This document shows, in pieces, positions 6,936 through 15,153 of a stretch of 33,398 nt of DNA; position 1 is the stretch's first letter, and each line of letters begins with the position of its first letter. Position numbers and translations under genes: made by a program. The notes under the pieces were generated by a model, which searched no databases, was not told where the DNA came from, and saw nothing but the letters and a program-made list of their open reading frames with translations. Source of the DNA: a virus; IMG/VR virus record IMGVR_UViG_3300007735_000637, positions 1 through 33,398 of that record; one strand, 5' to 3'.

Positions 6936-8071
6936 TCAAAATCCCCGGTCGCCGGATTGTATCTGAGCCGCTTGGGCTGCTGCGCTGGTGCGGGCGCAGC
7001 TGCTGGAGCCGTCGGCTGAGTGGGCGCCATTGCGGGCGCGCCGGGCTGCTTGTAGGTCTTGCTCAGAACCGCCTCACGGCGCTGTTCGGCGCTGCTGATG
7101 CGCTGCTGAGCAAGCGACATTGCCCGGTTCAGAATGTCCGCACGCTGTTCCGGCGTCTTGCCGCTGCTGGCCTGGAGTTCAAGCAGGACCTTGCGCTCGC
7201 CTTCGGTGGGATTGCCGCCGAAGGTCGTTTTGAGCTGCGCAAGCGCCTGCTCTTTGACCAGATTGTCATAGTTGATGAGCGCGTTGCTTTCCTCGCTCGG
7301 AGGCATCCCGGCCAGCGAGCGGGCCTGCGATCCGGCAAAGGCCATCATTCCGGCGCCGACGCCGCCCTTGAACTTGCCGCTAAGCTCCTTGGCTGCCGAT
7401 AGCAGGGAAAGCGTGCTTTGCCCGGCGTCGATCTGGTCTTGATGCTGGAAGACCTGCCGCTGCTCTTGCGGGCTAAGTTCTTTGGCTTTTTCTTGCTGCG
7501 CTGCAACGCGAGCCTCAACGCCCTGCCGCGCAACGTCCGTCCGCATCGCCGCGGTCTCGCCCATCTGCCGAATCTGCAATTCGCGCAGCTGCCGGTTCGC
7601 CTCGGCATCGGCGGCGCGCTGCTCGCGCGTCGCGGCCGCCTGTTCCGCACGGAATTCCCGCTCGCGCGCCTTCTCCGCCTCGGTCTGCGCCATCTGCATC
7701 GTGGCGCCGCCAATCATCTGGCCGCGCTGCCCAAACTCGCCGCCAAGCGCTCGCAACGCCAGCGCCTGCCGCTCCTCGGGCGTTTTCGCTCCGGACAACG
7801 CCGCGGTGAATTCGGCGCTTTTGGCGATGTCGCCTTCGCGCAGCTCGCGCTGCTCCTTGCCCGCCTGAGCCGCCAGCATCCCGCCGCCAAAGCCCTGCAA
7901 CGCCTTCGCCAGCACTGCGGTGGCCGGGATCGGCGCCTGAATGCCCTGATAGGACGACGTCTCGATGGGCTGGAAGGCTTGCTGCTGAAGCGCCTGGGCA
8001 TAAGCCTGACGGCGGGCGATGTCTTGCCGCTGGGCTTCGTAGGGATCGGGAAGATTAAAAGAGACGGCCAT
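6932..8071 (-). CDS. Putative internal virion / DNA transfer protein, 379 aa
   Basis: The product is mostly helical and Ala/Gln/Arg-rich. There is a predicted long coiled coil around residues 125-215 (EAEKAREREFRAEQAAATRE and following). A C-terminal segment, FGGNPTEGERKVLLELQASS, followed by a Pro/Ala/Gln linker and a short RYNPATGDFE end, is familiar from phage DNA-transfer or ejection proteins. It has no signal peptide. It sits between an S74-terminated protein and the 533-aa protein, a place where P22-like phages encode three ejection proteins. The exact equivalence to gp7, gp16 or gp20 cannot be decided. Confidence 0.6.
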   Translation of the reverse strand: MAVSFNLPDPYEAQRQDIARRQAYAQALQQQAFQPIETSSYQGIQAPIPATAVLAKALQGFGGGMLAAQAGKEQRELREGDIAKSAEFTAALSGAKTPEERQALALRALGGEFGQRGQMIGGATMQMAQTEAEKAREREFRAEQAAATREQRAADAEANRQLRELQIRQMGETAAMRTDVARQGVEARVAAQQEKAKELSPQEQRQVFQHQDQIDAGQSTLSLLSAAKELSGKFKGGVGAGMMAFAGSQARSLAGMPPSEESNALINYDNLVKEQALAQLKTTFGGNPTEGERKVLLELQASSGKTPEQRADILNRAMSLAQQRISSAEQRREAVLSKTYKQPGAPAMAPTQPTAPAAAPAPAQQPKRLRYNPATGDFE

Positions 8072-8072
8072 G

Positions 8073-9158
8073 TCAAAGCGCCCCGTAGTTGACGGCCAGA
8101 TAGCCGCTCGGCGTTTTCGCGACGGCCTCGGGCTTCACCTTCGCCACATCCTGCGCCATGACGCCGCGCTGGCGTTCGCCGCCGATGTCGTAGTCATAGA
8201 TGCCGATGCCCAGCGGATGCGTGCCGACGCGCTCGACGTTCGATTTCAGGCGCTCGTCAGATAGGGCGTACAGGCCAAGCCCCAAGTCGCCGGCTGTTCC
8301 GGCGAGAGAGCTGATGCCCTGCATTCCGGCGTTTGCGCCCGCCTGTTCGATGCCATATCGTTGCATATCGGCCGCGCCCTGCGCCTGCGTGGCGCCAAAG
8401 ATCGGCGCAGGCGCCGCCTGCGCACCCGAATAGCCCTGAAACTGCGGCATCATGACCTGCGATCCGCCCATCAGGCCGATGATCTCGTTCAGCGGCTGAC
8501 CGCGCAGCGCAAGCTCTCGCTGAAGCGCCTGCGCTCGGGCTTGGTTCTCAAAGGTCATCGCCGCCTGCTGCTCGGTTGCCGCCTGCTGGCGCGCCGCTTG
8601 GTCAAGGCTGATACCTTGCATGGCTGCTTGCGTCCGCAGGTCGTTCTCCTGCTGCGTCTGCTGCGCCATGGCGCCGGTATAGGCCTCGGACCCGCGCGCG
8701 ATGCCCTGGTTCGCCAGCTGCGTCTCCAGAGCCGCCCGAGACCGGGCGATGTTAGGCTCCAGGCGCGCCAAGATCGCCTCCTGCGCCGTGGTCCCCGCAT
8801 TGATCGGGGCGCGCGGCAGGCCAGACAGGTCGAAGGTCGTGTTGAGGGCCTGCGTCTGGGTCTGGAACGGCGTCCCGAGGACGTCGCGGACCGATCCGAT
8901 GCCCTGCAAGCCTAGCTCGGCCAGCTGCCGGTCGACCTGCTGCTGCGCCTCAAGCGTTGCCTGCGACTGCGGCGTCAGGGTCTGCCTAACGGTCGGGATG
9001 TCGCCCTCATAGGTCACGGTCTGCGTGCCAAGCGGCCCAATGATGTTGGGGTTGCTCAGTCGCGCCGAAGTACGCGCGGCCTCGACGTTGGCGGCGCCCT
9101 GCTCGCGAGCGGCGCCGACATAGTCAGGCATCGGGGGCGGTGAGGCGGACTTTCCCAT
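8073..9158 (-). CDS. Virion protein with C-terminal S74 intramolecular chaperone domain, 361 aa
   Basis: Residues 1-290 are Ala/Gln-rich and helical (QQTQQENDLRTQAAMQGISL and similar), more like an internal virion protein than a fibre. The last 62 residues begin with SDERLKSNVERVG (S at about 300, K five residues later) and continue through IYDYD, RGVMAQDV and PEAVAK to GYLAVNYGAL, the signature of the peptidase S74 / intramolecular chaperone auto-processing domain. The Ser-Lys pair thought to drive self-cleavage is present. ATG 9158 is chosen because GGAG lies 9 nt upstream; a TTG at 9173 is the alternative. It overlaps the acetyltransferase gene by 35 bp. Confidence 0.8.
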   Translation of the reverse strand: MGKSASPPPMPDYVGAAREQGAANVEAARTSARLSNPNIIGPLGTQTVTYEGDIPTVRQTLTPQSQATLEAQQQVDRQLAELGLQGIGSVRDVLGTPFQTQTQALNTTFDLSGLPRAPINAGTTAQEAILARLEPNIARSRAALETQLANQGIARGSEAYTGAMAQQTQQENDLRTQAAMQGISLDQAARQQAATEQQAAMTFENQARAQALQRELALRGQPLNEIIGLMGGSQVMMPQFQGYSGAQAAPAPIFGATQAQGAADMQRYGIEQAGANAGMQGISSLAGTAGDLGLGLYALSDERLKSNVERVGTHPLGIGIYDYDIGGERQRGVMAQDVAKVKPEAVAKTPSGYLAVNYGAL

Positions 9159-9558
9159 TGTGGCGATCTCCAAGGAAACGGCACGCCGCGGCGTCGAGCG
9201 TGCAGATTAGCATATCGCCGCCGGGAACGGCATCGCGCAAACGCGCCTCTTCCTTGAACCCGAAACGGCGCAACAGATTGACGCTTTTCGTGTTTGCCGA
9301 CGATGCAGTCACGACGATTTTGCGCGCGGCAAGACGGCGAAACGGATAGTCGAAAATGGCGCGCACGAAGCCCGGCACAAGCGGCTTGTCGGCCGCGATT
9401 TGCGCTTCAATGCTGACGCCGTTCCAATCGCGATACGCAACGCCTGCGGTCAGAGCACCGTCGCTTTCCCAGCCGATCGCGACCATGCACACCGGGTCGA
9501 AAAACCCGCCAATGCGATTGGCGACCCAGTGTCCGACTGCGGGGCCCTGGACGATCAT
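9124..9558 (-). CDS. GNAT-family N-acetyltransferase-like protein, 144 aa
   Basis: The pattern MVAIGWESDGALTAGVAYRD (beta strands 2-3), PLVPGFVRAIFDYPF (helix) and KIVVTASSANTKSVNLLRRF followed by GFKEEARLRDAV matches the acetyl-CoA binding and C-terminal region of GNAT enzymes, with the N-x-x-S-x-x-L-x-x-x-x-GF signature. Similar genes occur inside structural clusters of some podoviruses. The substrate is unknown; a virion or host protein is possible. ATG 9558 overlaps the preceding stop; ATG 9570 is a close alternative. Confidence 0.7.
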   Translation of the reverse strand: MIVQGPAVGHWVANRIGGFFDPVCMVAIGWESDGALTAGVAYRDWNGVSIEAQIAADKPLVPGFVRAIFDYPFRRLAARKIVVTASSANTKSVNLLRRFGFKEEARLRDAVPGGDMLICTLDAAACRFLGDRHNGKVRLTAPDA

Positions 9559-11123
9559 ATGCCCTGCCATCCAGGCATGAACACGACGTCGGTTGCGGCC
9601 CATTCGAGCGAGATGTTTTTGCTGCTCGATTTGAACGCGATCCCGCCGCAATAGCCGACACCCGTGACGCCTTGCCAGTTGATCGTCAGCGTCTGGCCGT
9701 ATTGCCAAAGCGACGAGTCCCAGATCGCCGTATCCCAAAGCGCCCCGGACGAGGGCGCGACATAGGCAACCGCTGCGGTTGTGTCGGCGGTGTCAAAGTC
9801 GACGTTCATGCCAATCGAGACCGAGGGCGAACCGTCCGCAAACAGGTTTGGCCTTGCTCGGGTGAAGATCTTCTTTTGGCCGCGCGCGCCGAAATAGTTG
9901 AAGGCTTGCAGGGCATTGGCGCTGATGGGCAGCCCGTTGTCGGCGTGGTCGTCGGTCCAGGCTTTGCCGACATAGTCGGGGCCGCCGAAATACAGGTCTT
10001 GCTTGTGCAGGGCGAAACAGTTGGCTGGCCAATTCGTAAACTGACACCAGCTTTCGACGATGGTGTTCATCACGTACTGCTGCTGCGACCCGACGGCCAC
10101 CGGCACGTTGACGATGACCGCGTTGTATTTGGGCGCGACGCAGATTTCCCAGCCGAAATTAGCCTGATAGGCGGTCGTGGCGGTGGCAAATGCGCCCTGG
10201 ATTTTGTCGGTCAGCGCCACGGACTGCGGCGCCGCTCGGGCGGAAACCAGAGCTTTCGACAGCGGAAACAGCCCGTCGAACGCGATGTAGGCGAGATCGC
10301 CTTGCATCTTGGCAAGGCAGCGACGCCCCATCGGCGCGCCAAGCTGCCAGACGCCAACCAGCGACCACGTGGAGATGTTGGCCGGATCGGTGCCGCGATA
10401 GATGATGATCTCGCCCTGCGTCGTCACAAATACGAGGTTGTCGTCTAGGCCGAAACCGGCGTCGATGGTCCAGACGCCCATCGCCAGCAGGTAGCCGCCT
10501 CGACGCGCGACCGACGACAGATTCAGCAGCTGCGCGGCGCCCCCAACGGACTGGGTCGGTAGATACCATGCCTTCAGCGTGTTGCGCTGGATGAACCAGA
10601 GCCGGTTTTTGAACAGGCAGACGTTGTCCAGCTCGCTGGTTGTGACGCCGGTGATGGCCGGGACCGACACGCCCGTGATTGCGGTCCATGTGGCGCCATC
10701 GTAGAGCCGCGGATTGTTGCCGCCACTGACCGCATACAAAAAATTGCCGCCGGGCGTGGCGACGTTGGTCCATTCAAATCGTGACCCGCTCAAGCCCGAT
10801 ACGACCGCCGCGCCAACCGCGCCCGCAGACGTCACGTTGTAGATCGCGCCGTTGCTGATCGCGAACAGGCTTTGCGTCGTGGCGCCGTTGTAGGCCATGA
10901 GCGTCTCGACCTGCGCGGGCAGGCCGGTTGCGTGTTTCTGAAACCCGCCGCGCAGGACGACGTTGGTTGCGGTTGGGAAATAGTTGACCAGCTGCACCGC
11001 GTCGGTCGGCTTCATGTTGGCGAGGCTGTCGCGCGCGTTCCAGCCGCCAATCGGCGCCGGCAGCGAAGCCACGCGCGCGGTGGCCTGTTTCGCGGCGCGC
11101 AAAAGAGGAGCCGCGCGAACCAT
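9555..11123 (-). CDS. P22 gp10-like tail hub / packaged DNA stabilisation protein, 522 aa
   Basis: This long beta-rich protein has repeated WD-like strands (SLFAISNGAIYNVTSAGAV, FLYAVSGGNNPRLYDGATW, VCLFKNRLWFIQRNTLKAWY). This fits the tail hub or stabilisation protein that closes the portal after packaging in P22-like podoviruses. The N-terminus ALPAPIGGWNARDSLANMKP-like segment (positions 20-40) is a frequent start in this family. A C-terminal jelly-roll-like region contains GALWDTAIWDSSLWQYGQ. It follows the gp4-like adaptor with a start overlapping that gene's stop. The assignment is by pattern and gene order, not by alignment. Confidence 0.72.
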   Translation of the reverse strand: MVRAAPLLRAAKQATARVASLPAPIGGWNARDSLANMKPTDAVQLVNYFPTATNVVLRGGFQKHATGLPAQVETLMAYNGATTQSLFAISNGAIYNVTSAGAVGAAVVSGLSGSRFEWTNVATPGGNFLYAVSGGNNPRLYDGATWTAITGVSVPAITGVTTSELDNVCLFKNRLWFIQRNTLKAWYLPTQSVGGAAQLLNLSSVARRGGYLLAMGVWTIDAGFGLDDNLVFVTTQGEIIIYRGTDPANISTWSLVGVWQLGAPMGRRCLAKMQGDLAYIAFDGLFPLSKALVSARAAPQSVALTDKIQGAFATATTAYQANFGWEICVAPKYNAVIVNVPVAVGSQQQYVMNTIVESWCQFTNWPANCFALHKQDLYFGGPDYVGKAWTDDHADNGLPISANALQAFNYFGARGQKKIFTRARPNLFADGSPSVSIGMNVDFDTADTTAAVAYVAPSSGALWDTAIWDSSLWQYGQTLTINWQGVTGVGYCGGIAFKSSSKNISLEWAATDVVFMPGWQGI

Positions 11124-12031
11124 CAGGTCGACCCGTAGCCAGAATCAGGGATGTTGTCGTAGCCGATCAGGACGGTGCCGGGGCGCGGCGCAAACGAAAG
11201 CGTCGCGGCCGACATATCCTGAGCCTTTGCGGTCTCAAGCTCCATCAGGAAGTCGCGATAGAGCGCCGTCGTGTCGAAGCCCTTGGCCTCGAAATACTTG
11301 AGCTTCGTGAACAGCACCATGACCCGGTCAGGGTAGATGCATGTGTCGTCGTCAGCCGTGAAGCTGTTCTTGACGATGTCCGACGACGAAAGCGCCCAGC
11401 CCTTCGACCGATACTCAAAGCCCAAATACTCGGCGGTCGTGGTCGCGGGCCAGATCTGAAAATAGTTGCCGTAGAGCCGCCAGCGGATGCGCGGGCCGGT
11501 CGAGATGTAGCCCGAAAGCAGCCATTCCCACTGTTGCGGGCTTTCCGGCCCAAGCATTTCCCAGCGCTTCGACTTGTCCCATTGGGTCCGAGGCACCAGC
11601 GCGTCGTAATCGCTCGGCAGCGAGTATTTGGTCTTTGCGAACGTGATCGACGCTGCGGTTCCGGCGCCAGCCGGAGTCTGGTTGAGCGTCACCTGCGTCG
11701 CACTGTCAACCGACTGAATGAAGGTATCCTGATTGATGCCGGTGCCGACGGCCATATACGTGGTATCAAGGCCGGTGGTGCTGGGGATGCCCGTGACCGT
11801 GGCGGCCGATGTGGTCCAGGTTCCGGTTGTCGTGGTGAACTGGACGGTGAAGCGGTAGGGCTTGGTCAGCGCGCGCCAATCATGGCGACGCATCAGCTCG
11901 TAGCCGCAGGCGTTCATCAGCGCGAGCGTCTGCGCCACGTCCTGCGATGGATTGCCGGCAACCGTGCCGGGAACGACAAGGCCCAGCTCGGCCGTAACCT
12001 GCTGGACAAGCTGGACCATTGTCGAGCCCAT
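11123..12031 (-). CDS. P22 gp4-like tail accessory / head-completion adaptor, 302 aa
   Basis: The helical N-terminus (LVQQVTAELGLVVPGTVAG, then VAQTLALMNACGYELMRRHD and W) and the mixed body with DYDALVPRTQWDKSKRWEML and PRIRWRLYGNYFQIWPATT are typical of podovirus adaptor proteins that bind below the portal. A VTLNQTPAGAGTA insert in the middle is seen in the same family. ATG 12031 is chosen because AGGAG lies 9 nt upstream; ATG 12019 is possible. The order portal, scaffold, capsid, adaptor, hub agrees with a P22-like virion. Confidence 0.75.
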   Translation of the reverse strand: MGSTMVQLVQQVTAELGLVVPGTVAGNPSQDVAQTLALMNACGYELMRRHDWRALTKPYRFTVQFTTTTGTWTTSAATVTGIPSTTGLDTTYMAVGTGINQDTFIQSVDSATQVTLNQTPAGAGTAASITFAKTKYSLPSDYDALVPRTQWDKSKRWEMLGPESPQQWEWLLSGYISTGPRIRWRLYGNYFQIWPATTTAEYLGFEYRSKGWALSSSDIVKNSFTADDDTCIYPDRVMVLFTKLKYFEAKGFDTTALYRDFLMELETAKAQDMSAATLSFAPRPGTVLIGYDNIPDSGYGST

Positions 12032-12033
12032 CG

Positions 12034-12570
12034 TCAGGCACTCCTGTCAAGCGGCGGCCGCCCGCGGCGCGGCGCGTCTGCCCTGGCTTCCATCAGCGCT
12101 GCGACCTGGGCTTCCAGCGCCGCTAGCTTTGTTTTGGCCTCGGCCAGTTCCTTGTTGTTTCCGGCCTCCAGCTTGGACCGAAGGAAGGCCTGCGCTTTCA
12201 GTCGAAGCCCGACGCCGCCCATGCCGACGCGCATCAGCTGCGCATCGGACGCGGTCGCAATTTGCTCAACCGTGCGGAACTTCAAAATCTGAAGCTCCGA
12301 GACCTGCCCCTCGTTGATGTCGTGCGGGGCGGCAGCATACCAGTCCTCAAGCTTGGTGCCGGGCAGCTCGCCACCTTCGTTCTGCATCTGAAATGCAAGC
12401 CACTGGCGCGGAAACCGCTCCTTGTGATCGTCGCGAACGGGCTGATCGACGATGTTGGTGGTATCGCCCGGCACCATGATCTGCACGAACGGCCGATTCA
12501 GTTCCTTGTGGATGTAGAACTGAACGTGAAGCTTAGCGTCGGCATTCGCGTCGTCGCTATCCAGCGGCAT
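12034..12570 (-). CDS. Conserved phage structural-cluster protein, 178 aa
   Basis: The N-terminal region (LHVQFYIHKELNRPFVQIMV, PGDTTNIVDQPV and KERFPRQWLAFQMQ) is a conserved phage pattern without an assigned role. The middle (FRTVEQIATASDAQLMRVG) looks like a helix-hairpin-helix-type turn. The end is a coiled coil (ELAEAKTKLAALEAQVAALM) followed by a very basic tail (RRGRPPLD). It begins 2 nt after the stop of the gene before it and ends 2 nt before the adaptor. It could be a head-completion or assembly factor, but nothing in the sequence decides this. Confidence 0.7.
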   Translation of the reverse strand: MPLDSDDANADAKLHVQFYIHKELNRPFVQIMVPGDTTNIVDQPVRDDHKERFPRQWLAFQMQNEGGELPGTKLEDWYAAAPHDINEGQVSELQILKFRTVEQIATASDAQLMRVGMGGVGLRLKAQAFLRSKLEAGNNKELAEAKTKLAALEAQVAALMEARADAPRRGRPPLDRSA

Positions 12571-12572
12571 AA

Positions 12573-12935
12573 TCAGGCGCCCGCGATGCTGGCCCACGTC
12601 GTCGCGGACGTGGCGATGAACAGGACGCGCTGCGTGGTCGTGACGCTGAGCGAGGTTGCGCCGTTGTTGATCGTCGACGCCGTCGAGAACGGATAGACGG
12701 TCAGCGTGGTGCCGGAGCGATTGTAGACGAGGACCATCGCGCCCACTTCGGTCGGCGGCAGCTTGACGCCCGTCGAGGCCGAGACGTTCAGCACCTCGTT
12801 GTAGACGGCCGACAACTGCAACGCATCGGCGGCGGTCGACCCTGTGGCGGTCAGGCCGGTCGCGCCATCACCGCAGATCGAGGTCGTTGCGAGCCCGGAA
12901 TTGCCCGAGGCCAGAACGCGAGAAGGGATAGGCAT
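12573..12935 (-). CDS. Small virion-associated beta protein, paralogue of the 272-aa protein
   Basis: The 120-aa product shares its whole layout with the first ~120 residues of the protein encoded at 13733-14551: MPIPSRVLASGNSGLATTSI against MALPSRVLNSGVTSLSTVAI, GVKLPPTEVGAMVLVYN against GVRLPPCEMGAQIFIAN, and LTVYPF against LTVYPN. It is therefore the short member of a duplicated pair. Such proteins probably form small beta folds on the head or tail. A small gap of 12 nt separates it from the DUF115 gene. Confidence 0.7.
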   Translation of the reverse strand: MPIPSRVLASGNSGLATTSICGDGATGLTATGSTAADALQLSAVYNEVLNVSASTGVKLPPTEVGAMVLVYNRSGTTLTVYPFSTASTINNGATSLSVTTTQRVLFIATSATTWASIAGA

Positions 12936-12947
12936 GAAGATGTCCTT

Positions 12948-13736
12948 TCAGTTCGACGCTTTGCCCATACGGGCGGCAATGGCCGGGAGCAATCCCGAGC
13001 CATGAACATACAACTCTGCGTCGCCGTCGCAAAGTTGCCGCGAGGCGATTTGAAATTCCATGGCCTGACGGGCCATCCAAGGTGCGGCGATGAACTTCTG
13101 ATCGCCGACGCAGAATTCTTGACGGTCGTCGGCATCGTTCAGCGCTTGCGGGTAGGCATGGCCCTCGCCCGCTTCGGAATAACTGCTGTCGAACCCAAAC
13201 AGGTGAATCCTGCGATGTCCGAGCGCATAGGCGATGGACAGGGTTTGCAACCCAACGGTGGTCCCGCCGCCGATCAGAACCGTCTCTTTGTGACCAATCC
13301 ATTCCGAGATTTCGGGGTAGGCCGGGTGCCAAAGCGTCGCGGGATGGCCGGAAATCGCGTCAAAGAGCGAGGGATGGCATTGCGAGGCAATGAGGTAGTG
13401 CCGGGGGCGTGGACCGCTCAGGAAGGCTAGATTTTCCGGCCTTGCGTCGAGCAGGACATGGTGATCCGCCTGAACGCCCGCCTCGTATAGGGTCGGCAGC
13501 ACCCCATTCACCGCGTAGACCTCGGCGCCGCCGGCCTGAAGCGCGGCGATCATGGGCCGCAGAGGGCGCATCGACGGCCCGCCGCCGACCACGATTGCGG
13601 GCTTTTCGTGGGCATCGACCAGATCGAGCCAAGGCAGCGGCAGATTGCACGCCGCCAGCACGTTCTCGCGGATCTGGGCGTCGTCCGTGTTGCAGAATAC
13701 GGGCAGCGTCTCGTTGACGTTGTCGGCAACGATCAT
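12948..13736 (-). CDS. DUF115 / MptE-like protein, 262 aa
   Basis: KPAIVVGGGPSMRPLRPMIA, EVYAVNGVLPTLYEAGVQAD, HHVLLDARPEN and GGGTTVGLQTLSIAYALGHR followed by IHLFGFDSSY are typical of the DUF115 (6-hydroxymethylpterin diphosphokinase MptE-like / Maf glycosyl-transfer associated) fold. Relatives include enzymes linked to flagellin glycosylation with nonulosonic acids. ATG 13736 is chosen from its ATGA overlap with the stop upstream. Inserted between two virion protein genes, it may modify a structural protein or a host surface sugar; the reaction is unknown. Confidence 0.75.
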   Translation of the reverse strand: MIVADNVNETLPVFCNTDDAQIRENVLAACNLPLPWLDLVDAHEKPAIVVGGGPSMRPLRPMIAALQAGGAEVYAVNGVLPTLYEAGVQADHHVLLDARPENLAFLSGPRPRHYLIASQCHPSLFDAISGHPATLWHPAYPEISEWIGHKETVLIGGGTTVGLQTLSIAYALGHRRIHLFGFDSSYSEAGEGHAYPQALNDADDRQEFCVGDQKFIAAPWMARQAMEFQIASRQLCDGDAELYVHGSGLLPAIAARMGKASN

Positions 13737-14551
13737 GCGACTTGGCTCAGGGTGATGATGAAGGACGGGATCGCCGGAACCGGCGCAACAGCGGCAAAAG
13801 CTGCAATGAACACGTTCGTGTCGTTGGTCGACCACACAAGCTCGATGTAATCGTTGGCGTTCAGCTGCTGCACGAAGCCCCACGACGCGATCACCTCGGC
13901 GTCGGCACCTTGCACCGAAATCTTGCCCGCGCTGTTCGCCACATCGACGCCGTTGATGCGCATCCAGAGGTAGGCTGCGGCGGCCGCGGCGGCGGTCTTG
14001 TCGAATTGCGCGCTGAACATGACCTCATAGACGCCGGCCTGCGCAACGATGATGCGCGACGCGGGCGATCCAAGGGAGACGCCAAACGCCGCCGAGGTGT
14101 TTGTGAGCGTCAGCGGATATGCGGTGTTGATTGCCGCCGCAGTCTGCGTGGTCGTTGAATAGAACGACCCGTATCCGCCCGGCAGAATGGTGCCGGAGCC
14201 TTGCAGCGGCTCCCAGCGAGTGTTCGACACGGCCCAATAGATCGCCGAATCCAGCGGCAGCAGCATATTCGACGCATTGCCGCCGATGGTTGACCCGGTG
14301 TCGTTTGGGTAAACGGTCAGATTGTTGGCGCCCGCGTTGGCGATGAAGATCTGCGCGCCCATCTCGCAGGGCGGCAGCCTGACGCCCGAGCCCGACGCCA
14401 CGGTCGAAACCCGGTTGAAAATGCTGTTCAGCGCCGTGGCGTCCGTGCTGGACGTGCCTGCCGCGGAGATGGCGTCGGCGCCTTCGCCGCAGATCGCAAC
14501 GGTCGAGAGCGACGTGACGCCGGAATTGAGCACGCGAGACGGGAGCGCCAT
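13733..14551 (-). CDS. Virion protein with C-terminal C1q/TNF-like jelly roll, 272 aa
   Basis: Residues 1-120 are homologous to the 120-aa protein at 12573-12935. Residues from about 125 to 270 form an extra domain with GGYGSFYSTTTQTAAAINTA, AGVYEVMFSAQFDKT, AYLWMRINGVDVANS and LNANDYIELVWSTNDT, the strand pattern of C1q/TNF-like trimeric jelly rolls often found on phage decoration proteins and fibre tips. It is likely exposed on the particle. It follows the 178-aa head protein by 49 nt with AGAAGAAAGGGG-type sequence around the junction. Confidence 0.7.
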   Translation of the reverse strand: MALPSRVLNSGVTSLSTVAICGEGADAISAAGTSSTDATALNSIFNRVSTVASGSGVRLPPCEMGAQIFIANAGANNLTVYPNDTGSTIGGNASNMLLPLDSAIYWAVSNTRWEPLQGSGTILPGGYGSFYSTTTQTAAAINTAYPLTLTNTSAAFGVSLGSPASRIIVAQAGVYEVMFSAQFDKTAAAAAAAYLWMRINGVDVANSAGKISVQGADAEVIASWGFVQQLNANDYIELVWSTNDTNVFIAAFAAVAPVPAIPSFIITLSQVA

Positions 14552-14600
14552 GCGTTCTCCAGAAGAAAGGGGCGGCGAGCGAACCCGCCGCCCCCTTGGG

Positions 14601-15137
14601 TCAGATGATCTGGCCCTGCTTGTGCGGACGGTTGATCGAAACGATCACCGTCGAGACGCCCGAAGCAACCGTCGTGAGGTTTGCGGAGCGCGCCCCAAGC
14701 AGCTGCTTGCCGGTCGCCACGGTCGGCATCACGCGGCCCGCAGTCCCGGACTGGTAGATGGCGACCTGCGGCGTGACGGCCACGGCAGTCTTTTTCATGA
14801 CCGCCAGACCGCCAATCTGATACCAGCCGAACGACCCGGCGCCGTTGGCGGACATCGCGACCGCTACCGGACCCGCAAGGTTCGCCGTGTTGGCGGCCAG
14901 CGCGGTCTGGTAGGTGGTGGCGTTGTAGCTGACGAGCGAGCCGACTTCGGTCGACGCAACGCCGAGGAGGAGAATGAACTCCCCTTCGCCGTAGGTCGGA
15001 TCGAAGGCACGCGCGACCATGCCGAGCGTTGCCGGCGGCGTCGGGATCGCGGACGATCCGTTTGCCATCGTGACGCCTGCGTCGGTCTGATCGATCTGGA
15101 GCATCCCGGCGCGGTTTTCGGTGAACGAGTAGGCCAT
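14601..15137 (-). CDS. Putative head decoration / capsid-associated protein, 178 aa
   Basis: A beta-rich, Gly/Ala-rich protein is encoded directly after the capsid gene (16-nt gap with an AGAAGGAGG ribosome-binding site). It contains GEFILLLGVASTEVGSLVSY, AVAMSANGAGSFGWYQIGGL and QLLGARSANLTTVASGVSTV. A short protein right behind the major capsid is often a decoration or head-stabilising protein. No specific family was recognised, so the role rests on position and fold type. Confidence 0.6.
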   Translation of the reverse strand: MAYSFTENRAGMLQIDQTDAGVTMANGSSAIPTPPATLGMVARAFDPTYGEGEFILLLGVASTEVGSLVSYNATTYQTALAANTANLAGPVAVAMSANGAGSFGWYQIGGLAVMKKTAVAVTPQVAIYQSGTAGRVMPTVATGKQLLGARSANLTTVASGVSTVIVSINRPHKQGQII

Positions 15138-15153
15138 AGTGCAGTCCTCCTTC

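Noticed and set aside
5715-7019. 434-codon rightward open frame opposite the 533-aa virion protein
   Set aside because: Antisense shadow with Arg/Gly/Cys-rich composition and no start signal; the leftward frame has a recognisable N-terminal module.
13737-13883. 49-residue N-terminal extension of the DUF115 gene
   Set aside because: It lies inside the upstream gene, is Arg/His/Cys-rich and unlike any DUF115 start; ATG 13736 gives the usual 4-bp overlap.
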